Source: Caenispirillum salinarum_A
GTDB lineage: Bacteria; Pseudomonadota; Alphaproteobacteria; Rhodospirillales; Rhodospirillaceae
Assembly: GCF_044803115.1 (NCBI RefSeq)
Contig: NZ_CP085224.1
Coordinates: 2,666,001-2,730,000, forward strand
DNA: 64,000 bases
Reading direction: 5' to 3'
Made by a program: the position numbers and the translations under genes. The number at the start of each line of letters is the position of its first letter. Within the stretch, counting starts at the first letter, position 1. The notes beneath the pieces were generated by a model. That model ran no database searches. It had not been told where the DNA came from and worked only from the letters and a program-made list of their open reading frames with translations. Shown here in pieces: positions 43,260 through 54,800 of the stretch.

Positions 43260-44045
43260 ATGCCCTTCCGTCGTCCGTGCTACCCGCCCTGCCCGACGCC
43301 CGAAATGGCGGGCGTGACGGCTTGCGCGCTGGGCACCATCTGTGCTGACCGGCTGAACGCCAGTGGCGCGCCCCGGCGGCCGAGCGTCCGGCGGCTGCCT
43401 CCCGGCGCCGACCTTGCCGCGCAAGGCGTTCCCCTGCGATCGCTGTGCATGGTCATTGATGGCTGGCTGGCGTTCTACGAGCTGCTGGAGGACGGCCGCC
43501 GCCAGGTGCTGCACATCGTGGTGCCCGGCGACGTGCTGGTGCCGCCCTCGCCCGGCGACGACGTACCCTACGGTATCCAGAGCGTCGTGCCATCCCTGGT
43601 CTGCCATGCTCCGCCGCCATCCGCGCACGGAGAGTCACCGGAGACAGCGGCCATGAGCATGGCGGTGACCAGCCGCAACGCCGCCCTTGCCTACGGCCAC
43701 CTGACGGCGCTGGGCCGGCGGACCGCGCGCGAGCGGGTCGCTTATCTGCTGGTGGAACTCTACACCCGCTGCCGCGCCGTCATGCCGCCGGATCGGGCGC
43801 TGCGCATTCCGCTCACCCAGGCGGTGCTGGGCGATGCCCTGGGGCTGACGTCGGTCCACGTCAACCGCACGCTCCGGCGCCTGCGGGCCGAGGACCTGCT
43901 GACCTACGACGCGGGGTGCCTGCGCCTGCTGGACCCCGACCGTCTGGCAGCCGCGGCCTGCCTGGACACCGAGACCCCGCGGCGCTGGCTCGTGCCGCTG
44001 GCGCACCCCCTCGCCGATGCCCGTTCATCCGAACGAAGGGCCTGA
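43260..44045 (+). CDS. Crp/Fnr-family transcriptional regulator
   Basis: 261 residues from ATG 43260; the frame is open upstream but without a sensible start. The N-terminus has four cysteines (7, 11, 22, 28) in CYPPC and CALGTIC. The cyclic-nucleotide-like barrel is LPPGADLAAQGVPLRSLCMVIDGWLAFYE with HIVVPGDVL. The helix-turn-helix is LTQAVLGDALGLTSVHVNRTLRRLRAEDLL. Arrangement resembles FixK/Fnr-type regulators of this order, but the cysteine spacing is not that of E. coli Fnr. Confidence 0.88.
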   Translation: MPFRRPCYPPCPTPEMAGVTACALGTICADRLNASGAPRRPSVRRLPPGADLAAQGVPLRSLCMVIDGWLAFYELLEDGRRQVLHIVVPGDVLVPPSPGDDVPYGIQSVVPSLVCHAPPPSAHGESPETAAMSMAVTSRNAALAYGHLTALGRRTARERVAYLLVELYTRCRAVMPPDRALRIPLTQAVLGDALGLTSVHVNRTLRRLRAEDLLTYDAGCLRLLDPDRLAAAACLDTETPRRWLVPLAHPLADARSSERRA

Positions 44046-44160
44046 TCGTCCTCGTCTTTTTCGACAAGACCCCTCGGCAGATGCGCGCTGGCATGGCAGG
44101 CTGGTGGTAACGAGTCGCCGCCGGCGGCACGGTGGACGCATGACCCGGAGGATGATGACC

Positions 44161-45414
<1,254 letters not shown>

Positions 45415-45493
45415 GGGCCGCAGTGGTTGTCCGTTCCGAACCGCCGGGTGTAGAGTAGGCGCTTATTGACAACGGTCAGCCGGAATACGCGCC

Positions 45494-46060
45494 ATGACCC
45501 AGGACCCGCCCCTGCGCATCGGCGTCGTCGTGCACCAGCGCGGCGATAACGCCGAGGACGTGCTCGCCGCCTTCCTCGACGAGTTGCGCGGCCGGCCGGT
45601 GCGGGTCGGCGGCCTTTACCAGCAGACGGTGCGCACGGCCTCCGGACCCAACGTCATGGACGTGGTGGACATCCAGACCGCGGCGCGCATCCGCATCTCG
45701 CAGCCCTTGGGCGGCGGGTCGTCGTCCTGCTGCCTGGACCCGGCGGGGCTGGCCGATGCCGCCGCGCACCTGCGCCGTGTCCGGGAGTCGGGTGTGGACC
45801 TGCTGGTGGTCAACAAGTTCGCCGGCGCCGAGGCCGAGGGCGAAGGACTGGCCGAGGAAATGTTCGCCGCCCTGTGCGAGGGCGTTCCGGTGCTGGTCCT
45901 GGTGTCCGCCCGCTACCTGGACGCCTGGGACGCCGCCACCGACAGTGCCGGAGAGCGCCTGCCGCCCACCCTGGCGGCCCTGTGGGCGTGGTACCGAAGG
46001 TTGGGCCTGGAAGCCGCGGACGCCGAGTCGGGCACTCCCGCAGGCGTTCCCGCCTCCTGA
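45494..46060 (+). CDS. DUF2478 nucleotide-triphosphatase-like protein
   Basis: 188 residues. RIGVVVHQRGDNAEDVLAAFLDELR, then LGGGSSSCCLDPAGLADAAAHL and VDLLVVNKFAGAEAEGEGLAEEM, the pattern of DUF2478 proteins. The N-terminal GVVVHQRGDNAEDVL replaces a normal P-loop. The family is often found near molybdenum or nitrogenase genes; none is here. Cytoplasmic, function unknown. A 295-bp gap to the ABC gene follows, unusually AT-rich at 46260-46350, with no gene and a possible -10 element TAAAAT at 46321. Confidence 0.85.
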   Translation: MTQDPPLRIGVVVHQRGDNAEDVLAAFLDELRGRPVRVGGLYQQTVRTASGPNVMDVVDIQTAARIRISQPLGGGSSSCCLDPAGLADAAAHLRRVRESGVDLLVVNKFAGAEAEGEGLAEEMFAALCEGVPVLVLVSARYLDAWDAATDSAGERLPPTLAALWAWYRRLGLEAADAESGTPAGVPAS

Positions 46061-46355
46061 CGGGCATCGCAACCCGCGTATCCTTCATCCTGCATCGCAG
46101 ATCGCCACGCAGCCCCACTGGGCTGCGGCCATCGTGCTGTCGTCGGCTCAAAATCCGGAGAAACCGGGCCTTTGGGCCATCCCAGCCACCCGGCACAGTT
46201 CATGCTTACCGCCAGCGATGCGGGGGTGTAGGACGAGTCTCGCGCCTTTCGCGATTGGCCATTATGACTTTCGCAATAGACACCAGCTATACGCCATATG
46301 GTGCTCCAACCGAATTTGGATAAAATTGTGCGCATTGGGGAATGGGATAACCGAT

Positions 46356-48116
46356 TTGCGTAGCTCCACATCCATACGGCCGCGGCGTGTTGGCCTGAAG
46401 ACGTTCGCCGGAACAGGACCGGCGGCGCTGCCACTGGCCGTCGCGACGATCTTCATGAACCTGCTGGCGCTGGCCCTGCCGCTGGCTCTGCTTCAGGTCT
46501 ATGACCGCATCATACCCAACAGTTCCGTCGGCACCCTGACGGTGCTGGCGCTGGGTGTCGGCGCGGCCATGATCCTGGAGGTCTCGCTGCGGCTGGCACG
46601 CGGAGGCCTGACATCGTGGCTGGCCGCCCGGTTCGAACATGGCGCCGGCACTGCCGCCTTCGAGCACGTCCTGCGCGCACCGACCCATGTGGTGGAGCGC
46701 CAAGGCGCCGGCGATCTGCTGGAGCGCATGTCCGCCATCTTCCAGCTCAAGGACCACTACGCCGACAGCGGCCTGACCCTGCTGCTGGACATGCCGTTCG
46801 CCCTGCTGTTCCTGGGCCTGATCTGGGCGCTGGGCGGCAACCTTGTCTGGGTTCCCGCCATCGGCCTTGCGCTGTTCGCCCTTGTCATGCTGTGGCACGG
46901 CCTGCGCCTGCGCGGCGCGGTGAAAGACTACAACACCGTGCGCGACCGCCGCCTGAGCTTCAACATCGAGGTCCTGAGCGGCATGCACGGCGTCAAGTCG
47001 CTGGCGATGGAAGGCCAGATGCTCCAGCGCTACAGCCGCCTTCAGGAATCGGTCGCGCGGGCCGACCATGCCGTGGTTCTGCGCAATGCCTCCGCCCTGA
47101 CACTGGCGACGTTGTTCTCGCAACTGATCATGGTGGGCACCGTGGCCCTGGGCAGCGTCTATGTCGTCAACAACATGCTGACCGTCGGCGCCCTGGCGGC
47201 GTGCACCCTGCTTGCCGGCCGCGCCGCGCAGCCCGTACAGCGGGCTGTCGGTATGTGGACACGGCTGCAGACCGTGACGCTGAACAAGGCCCGCGCCGGG
47301 GACCTGTTCGCCCTGCCCCAGGCCGTGCGTCCGGCGCGCCCGTACGATCGTGCGGTCGAGGGGCGCGTGACGCTGCGCAAGGTGACGTACTCCTACGACG
47401 CCGAGGCCGGCGCGGCGCCGCTGTTCAAGACCGTCGACCTCGAGGTCGCGCCGGGCGAATGCATCGGCATCTCCGGCACCAACGGCAGCGGCAAGTCGAC
47501 GCTGCTGCGCCTCATGCGCGGGGCGCTGGCGCCGACTGACGGGCAGGTCCTGCTGGACGGCGTGCCGGTGGAGAACTGGTCGCCACGGGCCCTGGAACAC
47601 GGCGGCATCGGCTATCTGCCCAGCGAAGCGCAACTGTTCCGCGGCACGCTGCTGGACAACCTGACCATGTTCCGCCGCGACCTTCGCGAACCGGCCTTGG
47701 AAGCAGCGCGCCAGCTTGGCCTCGACGATGTGGTGGCGACCTTCCCCAACGGCTACCTGACCACGTTGGCCGGCGGCGCCGCCGATGCCATGCCGCGCGG
47801 CATCCGCCAGCGCATCGCCATCGCCCGGGTGCTGGCGTTGGACCCGCGCGTGATCCTGTTCGACGAGGCGAACACGGCCATGGACGGTCCCGGCGACGAG
47901 GCTCTGCGCGCCCACCTGGAGCGCCTCAAGGGCGACCGGACGCTGGTGCTGGTGTCCTTGCGCCCGTCGCTGCTCAAGCTGGCCGACCGTCGCTTCGAGA
48001 TTGTCGGCAACGGCCTAAGGGAGCGGGTCGATCCCTCCTTTTCGGGGCGGGCCGGCAGTGCCGGCGTGAAGCCGGTGGACGCCGAGGGCGCCACCACCTA
48101 TGGCGCGGCTGAATGA
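46356..48116 (+). CDS. Type I secretion ABC transporter, degenerate ATPase
   Basis: About 586 residues, starting at TTG 46356 (weak; no ATG before residue 34 of this reading). Membrane domain of six helices (ALALPLALLQVYDRIIPNSS is typical of PrtD/LapB exporters). Walker A GTNGSGKSTLLRLM and Walker B VILFDEAN are sound. The LSGGQ signature reads MPRGI and the switch histidine is replaced (VLVSLRPSLL instead of VTHRPSHL), so ATP hydrolysis at this site is doubtful. It precedes a second ABC protein by 16 bp; the two may form a heterodimer. Confidence 0.85.
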   Translation: MRSSTSIRPRRVGLKTFAGTGPAALPLAVATIFMNLLALALPLALLQVYDRIIPNSSVGTLTVLALGVGAAMILEVSLRLARGGLTSWLAARFEHGAGTAAFEHVLRAPTHVVERQGAGDLLERMSAIFQLKDHYADSGLTLLLDMPFALLFLGLIWALGGNLVWVPAIGLALFALVMLWHGLRLRGAVKDYNTVRDRRLSFNIEVLSGMHGVKSLAMEGQMLQRYSRLQESVARADHAVVLRNASALTLATLFSQLIMVGTVALGSVYVVNNMLTVGALAACTLLAGRAAQPVQRAVGMWTRLQTVTLNKARAGDLFALPQAVRPARPYDRAVEGRVTLRKVTYSYDAEAGAAPLFKTVDLEVAPGECIGISGTNGSGKSTLLRLMRGALAPTDGQVLLDGVPVENWSPRALEHGGIGYLPSEAQLFRGTLLDNLTMFRRDLREPALEAARQLGLDDVVATFPNGYLTTLAGGAADAMPRGIRQRIAIARVLALDPRVILFDEANTAMDGPGDEALRAHLERLKGDRTLVLVSLRPSLLKLADRRFEIVGNGLRERVDPSFSGRAGSAGVKPVDAEGATTYGAAE

Positions 48117-48132
48117 GCGGAGGAGCGCAATC

Positions 48133-50361
48133 ATGACCACCCCCGCCGACGCCGCCGCCCTGGCCGCCCCCGACGATTTTGCCGATATCGCGTGGGACAA
48201 GCCGCTCGACCGCGCGCGCCTGTCGACCGACCAGATCGCATCCGGCGAGTTGGGCGGTTTCCGCGCCGTCACCGATTTGGCCGGCTGCCTGCTGCCGCTG
48301 CTCGACGCCCTGCAGTGGGACGGCGACGCCCGCCGCGTGTCCGAGGCCCTGCCCCACTTCGCCGACCAGCTTGACCTGACGGACTTCCTGAACGTCATGG
48401 CGAACCTGGGATGGTCGTCGCGGTCGCTGCGCCTGGGCCTGCGCCATCTGGACCCGCGCCTGGCGCCCTGCCTTTTCCTGCCCGACCGGGGCATGGCGCA
48501 GGTGGTGACCGGCGTCGACGCCGCCGGGGCCGTCACGCTTTTCGATCCGACAACCGGCGAAAGCCGCACCCTGACCCGCCCTTCCGGCGCGGGCCGGGTG
48601 TATGTCTTCACACGCGAGGCCCAGGACGAGGCCGCGGCCGCCGCCGGCAACATCGCCCAGAGCACCGGCGCCAATTTCGTGGGGGAAGTGGTCCGCCGCT
48701 TCCGCCCGCTGGTGGTCCGAGCCCTGGTGGTCAGCCTGGTGTGCAACGTGCTGGCGCTGTCGGTGCCGCTGTTCATCATGGCCACCTACGACAAGGTGGT
48801 CGCCACCGGCTCCATGGAGCTGTTGACGGCCATGGTGATCGGTGTCGGCATCGCGCTTCTCGGCGACTACATGCTGCGCGGCCTGCGCGCCCACATGATC
48901 GCCTACATCGGCGCCCGCGTGGACCACATACTCGGAAAGGCGGTCTTCCAGCGCCTGGTGGGCCTGCCGCCGCCGTACACCGAGATGGCCAACATTTCCT
49001 CGCAGGTCGCCCGCCTGAAGGACTTCGAGGTGGTGCGGGAATTCTTCACGGGCCCGCTGGCGACCGTGATCTTTGAAATTCCGTTCGCCCTGGTGTTCCT
49101 GTTCGTGATGGCGCTGCTGGGCGGTCCGCTGGCCGTGGTGCCGGTGGCCGGCGTGGTGCTGTTCGTGGCGCTCGGCCTGCTGTTGCGTCCGCGCATGCGC
49201 CGCGCCGTGGCCGAGGCCGGCAAGGCGGGCTCGCGCCGCCAGGAGTTCCTGGTGGAGACCTTCTCGCGCCTGTCGGCCATCCGCGACACCGGGGCCACCG
49301 ACATCTGGATCGACCGCTACCGCGAGATTTCCGCCGAGGCGGCGCTGAAGGGCAATCGCTCCAGCCGCCTGAACACCATCGCCGGCGGTCTGGCGCAGGC
49401 GATCATTGTCACCACCGGCCTGGTGGTCCTGTCGTGGGGCGTGACGCGCGTGCTGGACGGGGCGATGACCGTCGGCGGGCTGATCGCCTCGATGATGCTG
49501 GTGTGGTGGGTGCTGCGGCCCCTGCAAACCGGCTTCACCACCCTGACCCAGATCGAGCGCATGCGTGACTCCGTGCGCCAGATCAACCGCCTGATGCAGC
49601 TGGCGCCGGAAACCCGGTCCGACGCCGAGGCCTCCGCCGAGCGCCGCCACAAGGGCAAGGTGACCTTCTCCAACGTCTCCATGCGCTACGTGGCCGAGAG
49701 CGATCCGGCCCTGTTCGGCGTCAACCTGACGGCCGAGCCCGGCGAGATCATCGGCGTCATCGGCCCCAACGGCTCGGGCAAGTCGACCCTGCTGAAGCTG
49801 ATCCTCGGCATGTATCGGCCGCAGGCGGGCGGCGTGCGGCTGGACGACATCGACATCCGCCAGATCGACCCGGTCGACCTGCGCCGCGCGATCGCCTACG
49901 TACCCCAGCAGTGTGAACTGTTCTTCGGCACCATCGCCCAGAACCTGCGCCTGGCCGAGCCCACGGCGTCGGATCGGGAACTGCGCTGGGCCTGTGCCGA
50001 GGCCGGCTGCCTGGCGGACATCGACGCCCTGCCCCAGGGCTTCGACACCCGCATCGGCGACGGCAAGTCCACGCAGCTGCCGTCCAACCTGCGTCAGCGC
50101 CTGTCGCTGGCCCGCGCCTACCTCAAGCGTGCGCCCGTCATGCTGTTCGACGAACCGGCCAACGGCCTGGATTTCGTCGGCGACCAGCAGTTCATGAAAG
50201 TGCTGGACCGTGTGCGCGGGCATACCACCGTCTTCCTTGTCACGCACCGCCCCAGCCATCTGAAGCTGTGCGACAAGGTCGTCTTCATGACACAGGGCCA
50301 GATCCGCGCGGTCGGCCCCGCCAAGCAGGTGCTCGACCGCCTGCCGCCCGGCATCTTCTGA
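48133..50361 (+). CDS. Type I secretion ABC transporter with N-terminal C39-like domain
   Basis: 742 residues from ATG 48133 (GGAGGAG site). Residues 1-170 form a C39-peptidase-like domain without a visible catalytic Cys/His, as in the LssB/LapB-type exporters. Six helices follow (NVLALSVPLFIMATYDKVV). Walker A GPNGSGKSTLLKLI, Walker B VMLFDEPANGLD and the H-loop VTHRPSHL are intact, while the signature is LPSNL. It should power export of the giant protein encoded three genes downstream. Confidence 0.92.
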   Translation: MTTPADAAALAAPDDFADIAWDKPLDRARLSTDQIASGELGGFRAVTDLAGCLLPLLDALQWDGDARRVSEALPHFADQLDLTDFLNVMANLGWSSRSLRLGLRHLDPRLAPCLFLPDRGMAQVVTGVDAAGAVTLFDPTTGESRTLTRPSGAGRVYVFTREAQDEAAAAAGNIAQSTGANFVGEVVRRFRPLVVRALVVSLVCNVLALSVPLFIMATYDKVVATGSMELLTAMVIGVGIALLGDYMLRGLRAHMIAYIGARVDHILGKAVFQRLVGLPPPYTEMANISSQVARLKDFEVVREFFTGPLATVIFEIPFALVFLFVMALLGGPLAVVPVAGVVLFVALGLLLRPRMRRAVAEAGKAGSRRQEFLVETFSRLSAIRDTGATDIWIDRYREISAEAALKGNRSSRLNTIAGGLAQAIIVTTGLVVLSWGVTRVLDGAMTVGGLIASMMLVWWVLRPLQTGFTTLTQIERMRDSVRQINRLMQLAPETRSDAEASAERRHKGKVTFSNVSMRYVAESDPALFGVNLTAEPGEIIGVIGPNGSGKSTLLKLILGMYRPQAGGVRLDDIDIRQIDPVDLRRAIAYVPQQCELFFGTIAQNLRLAEPTASDRELRWACAEAGCLADIDALPQGFDTRIGDGKSTQLPSNLRQRLSLARAYLKRAPVMLFDEPANGLDFVGDQQFMKVLDRVRGHTTVFLVTHRPSHLKLCDKVVFMTQGQIRAVGPAKQVLDRLPPGIF

Positions 50362-50374
50362 CGAGTTCGGACCC

Positions 50375-51760
50375 ATGAGCGAGACCACGATGGGCGCCCC
50401 TGCCGGCCCCGCCTCCCCCACCGGAACCAGCCGCAAGCTCAAGCGCGGGCGGCGGCAGATCCGCTACATGGCCCAGTTCGTCCTGCTGGAGGAAAAGGGC
50501 ATGTCCTGGCTGGCGGCGGCCGCCGTGTTCATTGTTGCGGCCGTCGTCACCGCCTTCATCGTCTGGGCCCACTGGATCAAGATCGACGAGGTCGCCATCG
50601 TCAACGGCGCCGTCGTGCCCAAGTCCAAGGTCCACGTGGTGCAGCACCTGGAAGGCGGCATCGTCCGTGACATGGTGGCCGAGGAACGCCAGATGGTGCA
50701 GGCCGGCCAGGTCCTGGCGCGACTGGACCCCATTCAGGCCACCGCCGAGAAGGACCAGATCCGCGCCCGCCAGGCCGCGTTGCAGGCGCGCGAGGAACGG
50801 CTGCGCGCCTTTCTGACCGGCCGCGAACCCGATTTCTCGTTCATCACCGATGCCCGCTACGCCCACCTGATCCGTGACCAGCGCGACATCCACACCGCAG
50901 CCCTGGCGCGGTGGGAGAGCCAGCGCAAGGTCATCGAGAGCGAGATCCTCCAGAAGGAGGCGGAGGCGGATGCCGCCAGCCGGCAGATCGAGGCCGTGAC
51001 GCGCCAGATCGGACTGATCGGCGAGGAAGTGCAGATGCTCAAGACCCTGTACGAGCAGGGTCATGCCTCCAAGACCCGCTATTTCGCCGTCCGCCGCGAG
51101 CAGGCCGCCGCCGAAAGCGAGCTGTCGCGACTGGAGGGCCAGCGCGACACCGCCGGCAAGGCCCTGGTGGAACTGCGCGAGCGCATCGGCGACCTGGACG
51201 CCCTGGAACGCCAGGACGCCGTCGGCGAACTGGGCACCGTCACCGCCGAACTGGCCCAGGTCAACGAGGCCCTGGCCCGCGCCACTGACCAGGTGACGCG
51301 CCTGGAGGTCATCGCGCCGGTGACGGGATTCGTGCAGAACCTCCAGGTGCGCAACCCCGGCACGGTCATCCCGGCCGGCGGCGTGCTGATGGAGGTGGTG
51401 CCGGTGGACGACGAACTGATGGTGGAGGCCCGGATCTCCACCCGCGACGTCGGCCACGTGGCGCCCGGCCAGCCGGTGACGGTCAAGGTCTCCAGCTTCG
51501 ACTTCGTGCGCTACGGTGCGGTCGAAGGCCGGCTCGAGAGCATTTCGGCGACCACGTTCATCGACGAGCAGTCGGGGCAGCCGTACTACAAGGGCATGGT
51601 TTCGCTGGACCGCCCGTACCTGGGCGAGAGCCCGCAAGCGAACCGCATCCTGCCCGGCATGACGGTGCAGGCGGACGTGATTACGGGCGAAAAGACCCTG
51701 CTGGAATACATCTTGAAGCCGATCTACGTGTCGCTGGCGCACGCCTTCCGCGAGCGCTGA
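50375..51760 (+). CDS. HlyD-type periplasmic adaptor of type I secretion
   Basis: 461 residues. One N-terminal membrane helix (WLAAAAVFIVAAVVTAFIVWAHWIKIDEVA), a lipoyl-like half VHVVQHLEGGIVRDMVAEERQMVQAGQVLARLDP, a long coiled-coil (about 120-290) and the closing beta-barrel with RNPGTVIPAGGVLMEVVPVDDELMVEARI and ILPGMTVQADVITGEKTLLEYIL. It bridges the ABC exporter to an outer-membrane TolC protein (not in the window). Confidence 0.94.
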   Translation: MSETTMGAPAGPASPTGTSRKLKRGRRQIRYMAQFVLLEEKGMSWLAAAAVFIVAAVVTAFIVWAHWIKIDEVAIVNGAVVPKSKVHVVQHLEGGIVRDMVAEERQMVQAGQVLARLDPIQATAEKDQIRARQAALQAREERLRAFLTGREPDFSFITDARYAHLIRDQRDIHTAALARWESQRKVIESEILQKEAEADAASRQIEAVTRQIGLIGEEVQMLKTLYEQGHASKTRYFAVRREQAAAESELSRLEGQRDTAGKALVELRERIGDLDALERQDAVGELGTVTAELAQVNEALARATDQVTRLEVIAPVTGFVQNLQVRNPGTVIPAGGVLMEVVPVDDELMVEARISTRDVGHVAPGQPVTVKVSSFDFVRYGAVEGRLESISATTFIDEQSGQPYYKGMVSLDRPYLGESPQANRILPGMTVQADVITGEKTLLEYILKPIYVSLAHAFRER

Positions 51761-51798
51761 AACGGCCCGGACCGCGAATCAAATAACGAGGGGAAAGA

Positions 51799-51827
51799 GG
51801 CGCGCCGCCATCACGGGCGGCGGCGCC
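51799..51827 (+). promoter_or_regulatory. Leader hairpin before the giant gene
   Basis: GGCGCGCCGCC pairs with GGCGGCGGCGCC (one bulged G) around a six-base loop, in the 86 bp between hlyD and the giant gene. It has no U-run. It could modulate read-through or mRNA processing so that exporter and cargo are made in different amounts. Confidence 0.4.
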
Positions 51828-51846
51828 CACGAAGGGGATCAGGACA

Positions 51847-54800
51847 ATGGCCGACGAAACCATCAACCCGGGCAACCCGGGCAACCAGGACGCCGAGGAC
51901 ACCCAGGGCCAGCAGGATGCCAGCGAGGGCCTGCACATCCACGGCCGCGGCCATGAGGCACTGGAGGACGGCGCGGAACAGCCGGCCAACGTGGGTGACG
52001 AGCAGGGCCGGGAGGATTTCTTCGGCAACGCCAACGTCCAGACCGGTCGCCGCTCCACCTTCGAGGGCACGCTCGACGGGCAGCCCGATCCCGGCGAGAC
52101 CGTCGCCGACCAATCCCCGGTGGTCGGCGGCGACTATGCGCCGGAAGACCCGAACGGCAACGTGACGGCCGATTTCGACGCCGTGCAGCCCGACAACGCC
52201 CGCGGCCAGGGTCCTGCGGCCGACGGCGACGAGGAAGATGAGGACGAGCCCGAGGAGGAGGAGGGGCAGCGCGACCCGGGCCTCGAGCGTCCCGAGGACC
52301 GCGTTCCCGGCGACGGCGACGACACGGGTGGCGGCAACGATGTGGCGTCCGGCGCCGATCAGACCGCCCCCGCCTTCGCCGCCACGGAGCCCCCCGCCGG
52401 GGACGCGGACACCCCCGCTGACGGCGTCGCGGACGACGATGAGGACGACCCCGATCCGGTCGCGGAGACGCCGACCGTCACCGCCGCCGACGCGGATGGC
52501 ATCGAGGACCAGCCCATCCGCCTGGACCTGACGGCGGCGCTGACCGATATCGACGGAACCGAGACGCTGACCGTGACGCTCTCCGGCCTGCCGGACGGCT
52601 TCTCGCTGTCCGACGGCACCGGCGCGTCCGTGGGTTCGAACCTGGGTGGCGGCGCCTGGAGCGTGCCTCCCGGCCAGCTTGACGACCTGTTCCTGGTCCG
52701 CCCCCAACACTTCTCGGGCGAGGTGCCGCTCAGCGTCACGGCCACGGCGACCGAGACGACCGGCGAGACCAGCACCGTCACCACCGACTTCACGGTCACC
52801 GTGGAGGCCGTCGCGGACGCACCCACCCTGGCCGCCGAGGACGCGGCCGGAACCGAGAATACGTGGCACGACCTGTCCATCTCGGCCGCGTTGGTGGACG
52901 CCGACGGCTCGGAAAGCCTGACGGTCTACGTCACCGACGTGCCGGAGGGCGCGACGCTCGACCAGGGCACGCGGCTGGATGCGCCGGTAACGCTGGCGAA
53001 CGGTACGGTCCTGGCAGCCGGCACCTGGGCCATGACGGCGGACCAGGCGGAGTCCGTCCGCATCATGCCGGCGCAGGACGATTCCACGGATTTCACCCTG
53101 CGCGTCTTCGCCGAGACCGAAGAGGATTCCAATGGCGACCGCGCCGTCTCCGGTCCCGCCGAGATCAACGTGGACGTCGGGGTGGTGGCGCCGTCGGTCT
53201 CCGGCACCGGGACGGGCGCCGAAGACACCTGGGTGCAGCTTGACCTGTCGGCCGGCGTGAATGCGGAACTGGGCGACGAGTCCCTGCAGGTGCTGCTTGA
53301 GAACCTCCCCGACGGCGCCCTGCTGCGTGTTGGCGGCCAGCTTGTCACGGACACCAGCGGGCCGGTGGATATCTCCGGCAATCTGGATGCGGTGGAGGTC
53401 CGCTGGGACCCGGCGACCGATCTTCATTCCGACGCCGACATCACCTTCCATCTGCGCGCCATCGTCCGCGACGCCGACGTGGGCACGGACACCGAAACCC
53501 CGCGCGACACCAACCAGACCGTCACCGACGTCACCGTCGACGTCACCGGCGTCGCCGATCCGCTGACGCTGTCGGCGTCGGGCAGCGGCAACGAGGACAG
53601 CTTCGGCGGCGCCATCGCCGTGCCGGTGACTGTCGCCCTGACCGACACGGACGGCTCGGAGGCGCTGACAGGCACCATCGACCTGATCTTCGACGGCGCC
53701 GAGCAGGGCGTTCTGACCGGGCCGAACGTCACCACCTCCACCGACGGCGACGGCAACACCGTCTACAGCATCGCCGTGGACGCCGCCAATGTGAGCTTCG
53801 ACGCCGCAACCGGCACCTACAGCGTCGGCGGCCTGGTGTTCGAGCCTGAAACGGACTCCGACGACGACGTGACCTTCAGCGTGCGTGCCACCACGCTGGA
53901 TTCCGACGGCAGCACCCGGACCGACACCCAGGCCGGCCAGACCATCACCATTGATGCGGTCGCCGACGCGCCCACCGTCGCCGCCACCGCCGAAATCGGC
54001 GGCACCGAGAGCGCGGCGGACGACGCCTGGATCGATGTCGACATCACCGACCTCGCGCTCGCCGACGACACCAACGAGAGCCTGACGCTCTACGTCGGCG
54101 GCGTGCCGGCGGGTGGCGCGCTCATGCTCAACGGCACCGTGCTGACGGCGGTGGACGCCGCCGGCATCGACTTCACCGGCGTCGACACCGCCAACGCACC
54201 GGCGCCGGGGCTGAGCGGCGACGTCTACGCCCTGCCCGGCTTCGACCCGGCCACCGATCGGTTGCAGGTGCGCCCGCCGGCAGACAGCTCCGCCGACTTC
54301 GACCTGCGGCTTGTCGCGATGTCGGACGAGGCCAACGGCACCGACCAGGGCAACGCCGTGGAGCGCAACTGGTCGGCCACCGACGTGCACGTCGACGTGG
54401 CCGTCCTGGCGCCCGAGATCGGGGGCACCCTGAACCACACCGGGGCGGAGGGTGCGTGGACAGCGCTCGACGGCCTGGAGGTGGATCTGCCGGCGCAGTC
54501 GGCCGGGCTGGGCGAGGAAACGGTAACCATCACGCTCAGTGGCGACGCCCTGGCCGAGGCCAACGTCCGGGTGGTAGACGCTGACGGGACCGTGGTCGTA
54601 TCCAAGACCGGCACGGAAACCTCCTTCACCATCCCGGCCGGGAACTGGGACGCGGCCACCGGGGCTCTGACCGGCGTCGAGGTGCAGTGGAAGGACGGCG
54701 ACCGGACCGATCAGCTGACCTTCGACCTGACCGCCCATGTGGTGGACGTCGACCAGTCGGGCGACTTCGATCCGGCGGGCTCGACCCATGCCGACGAGGC

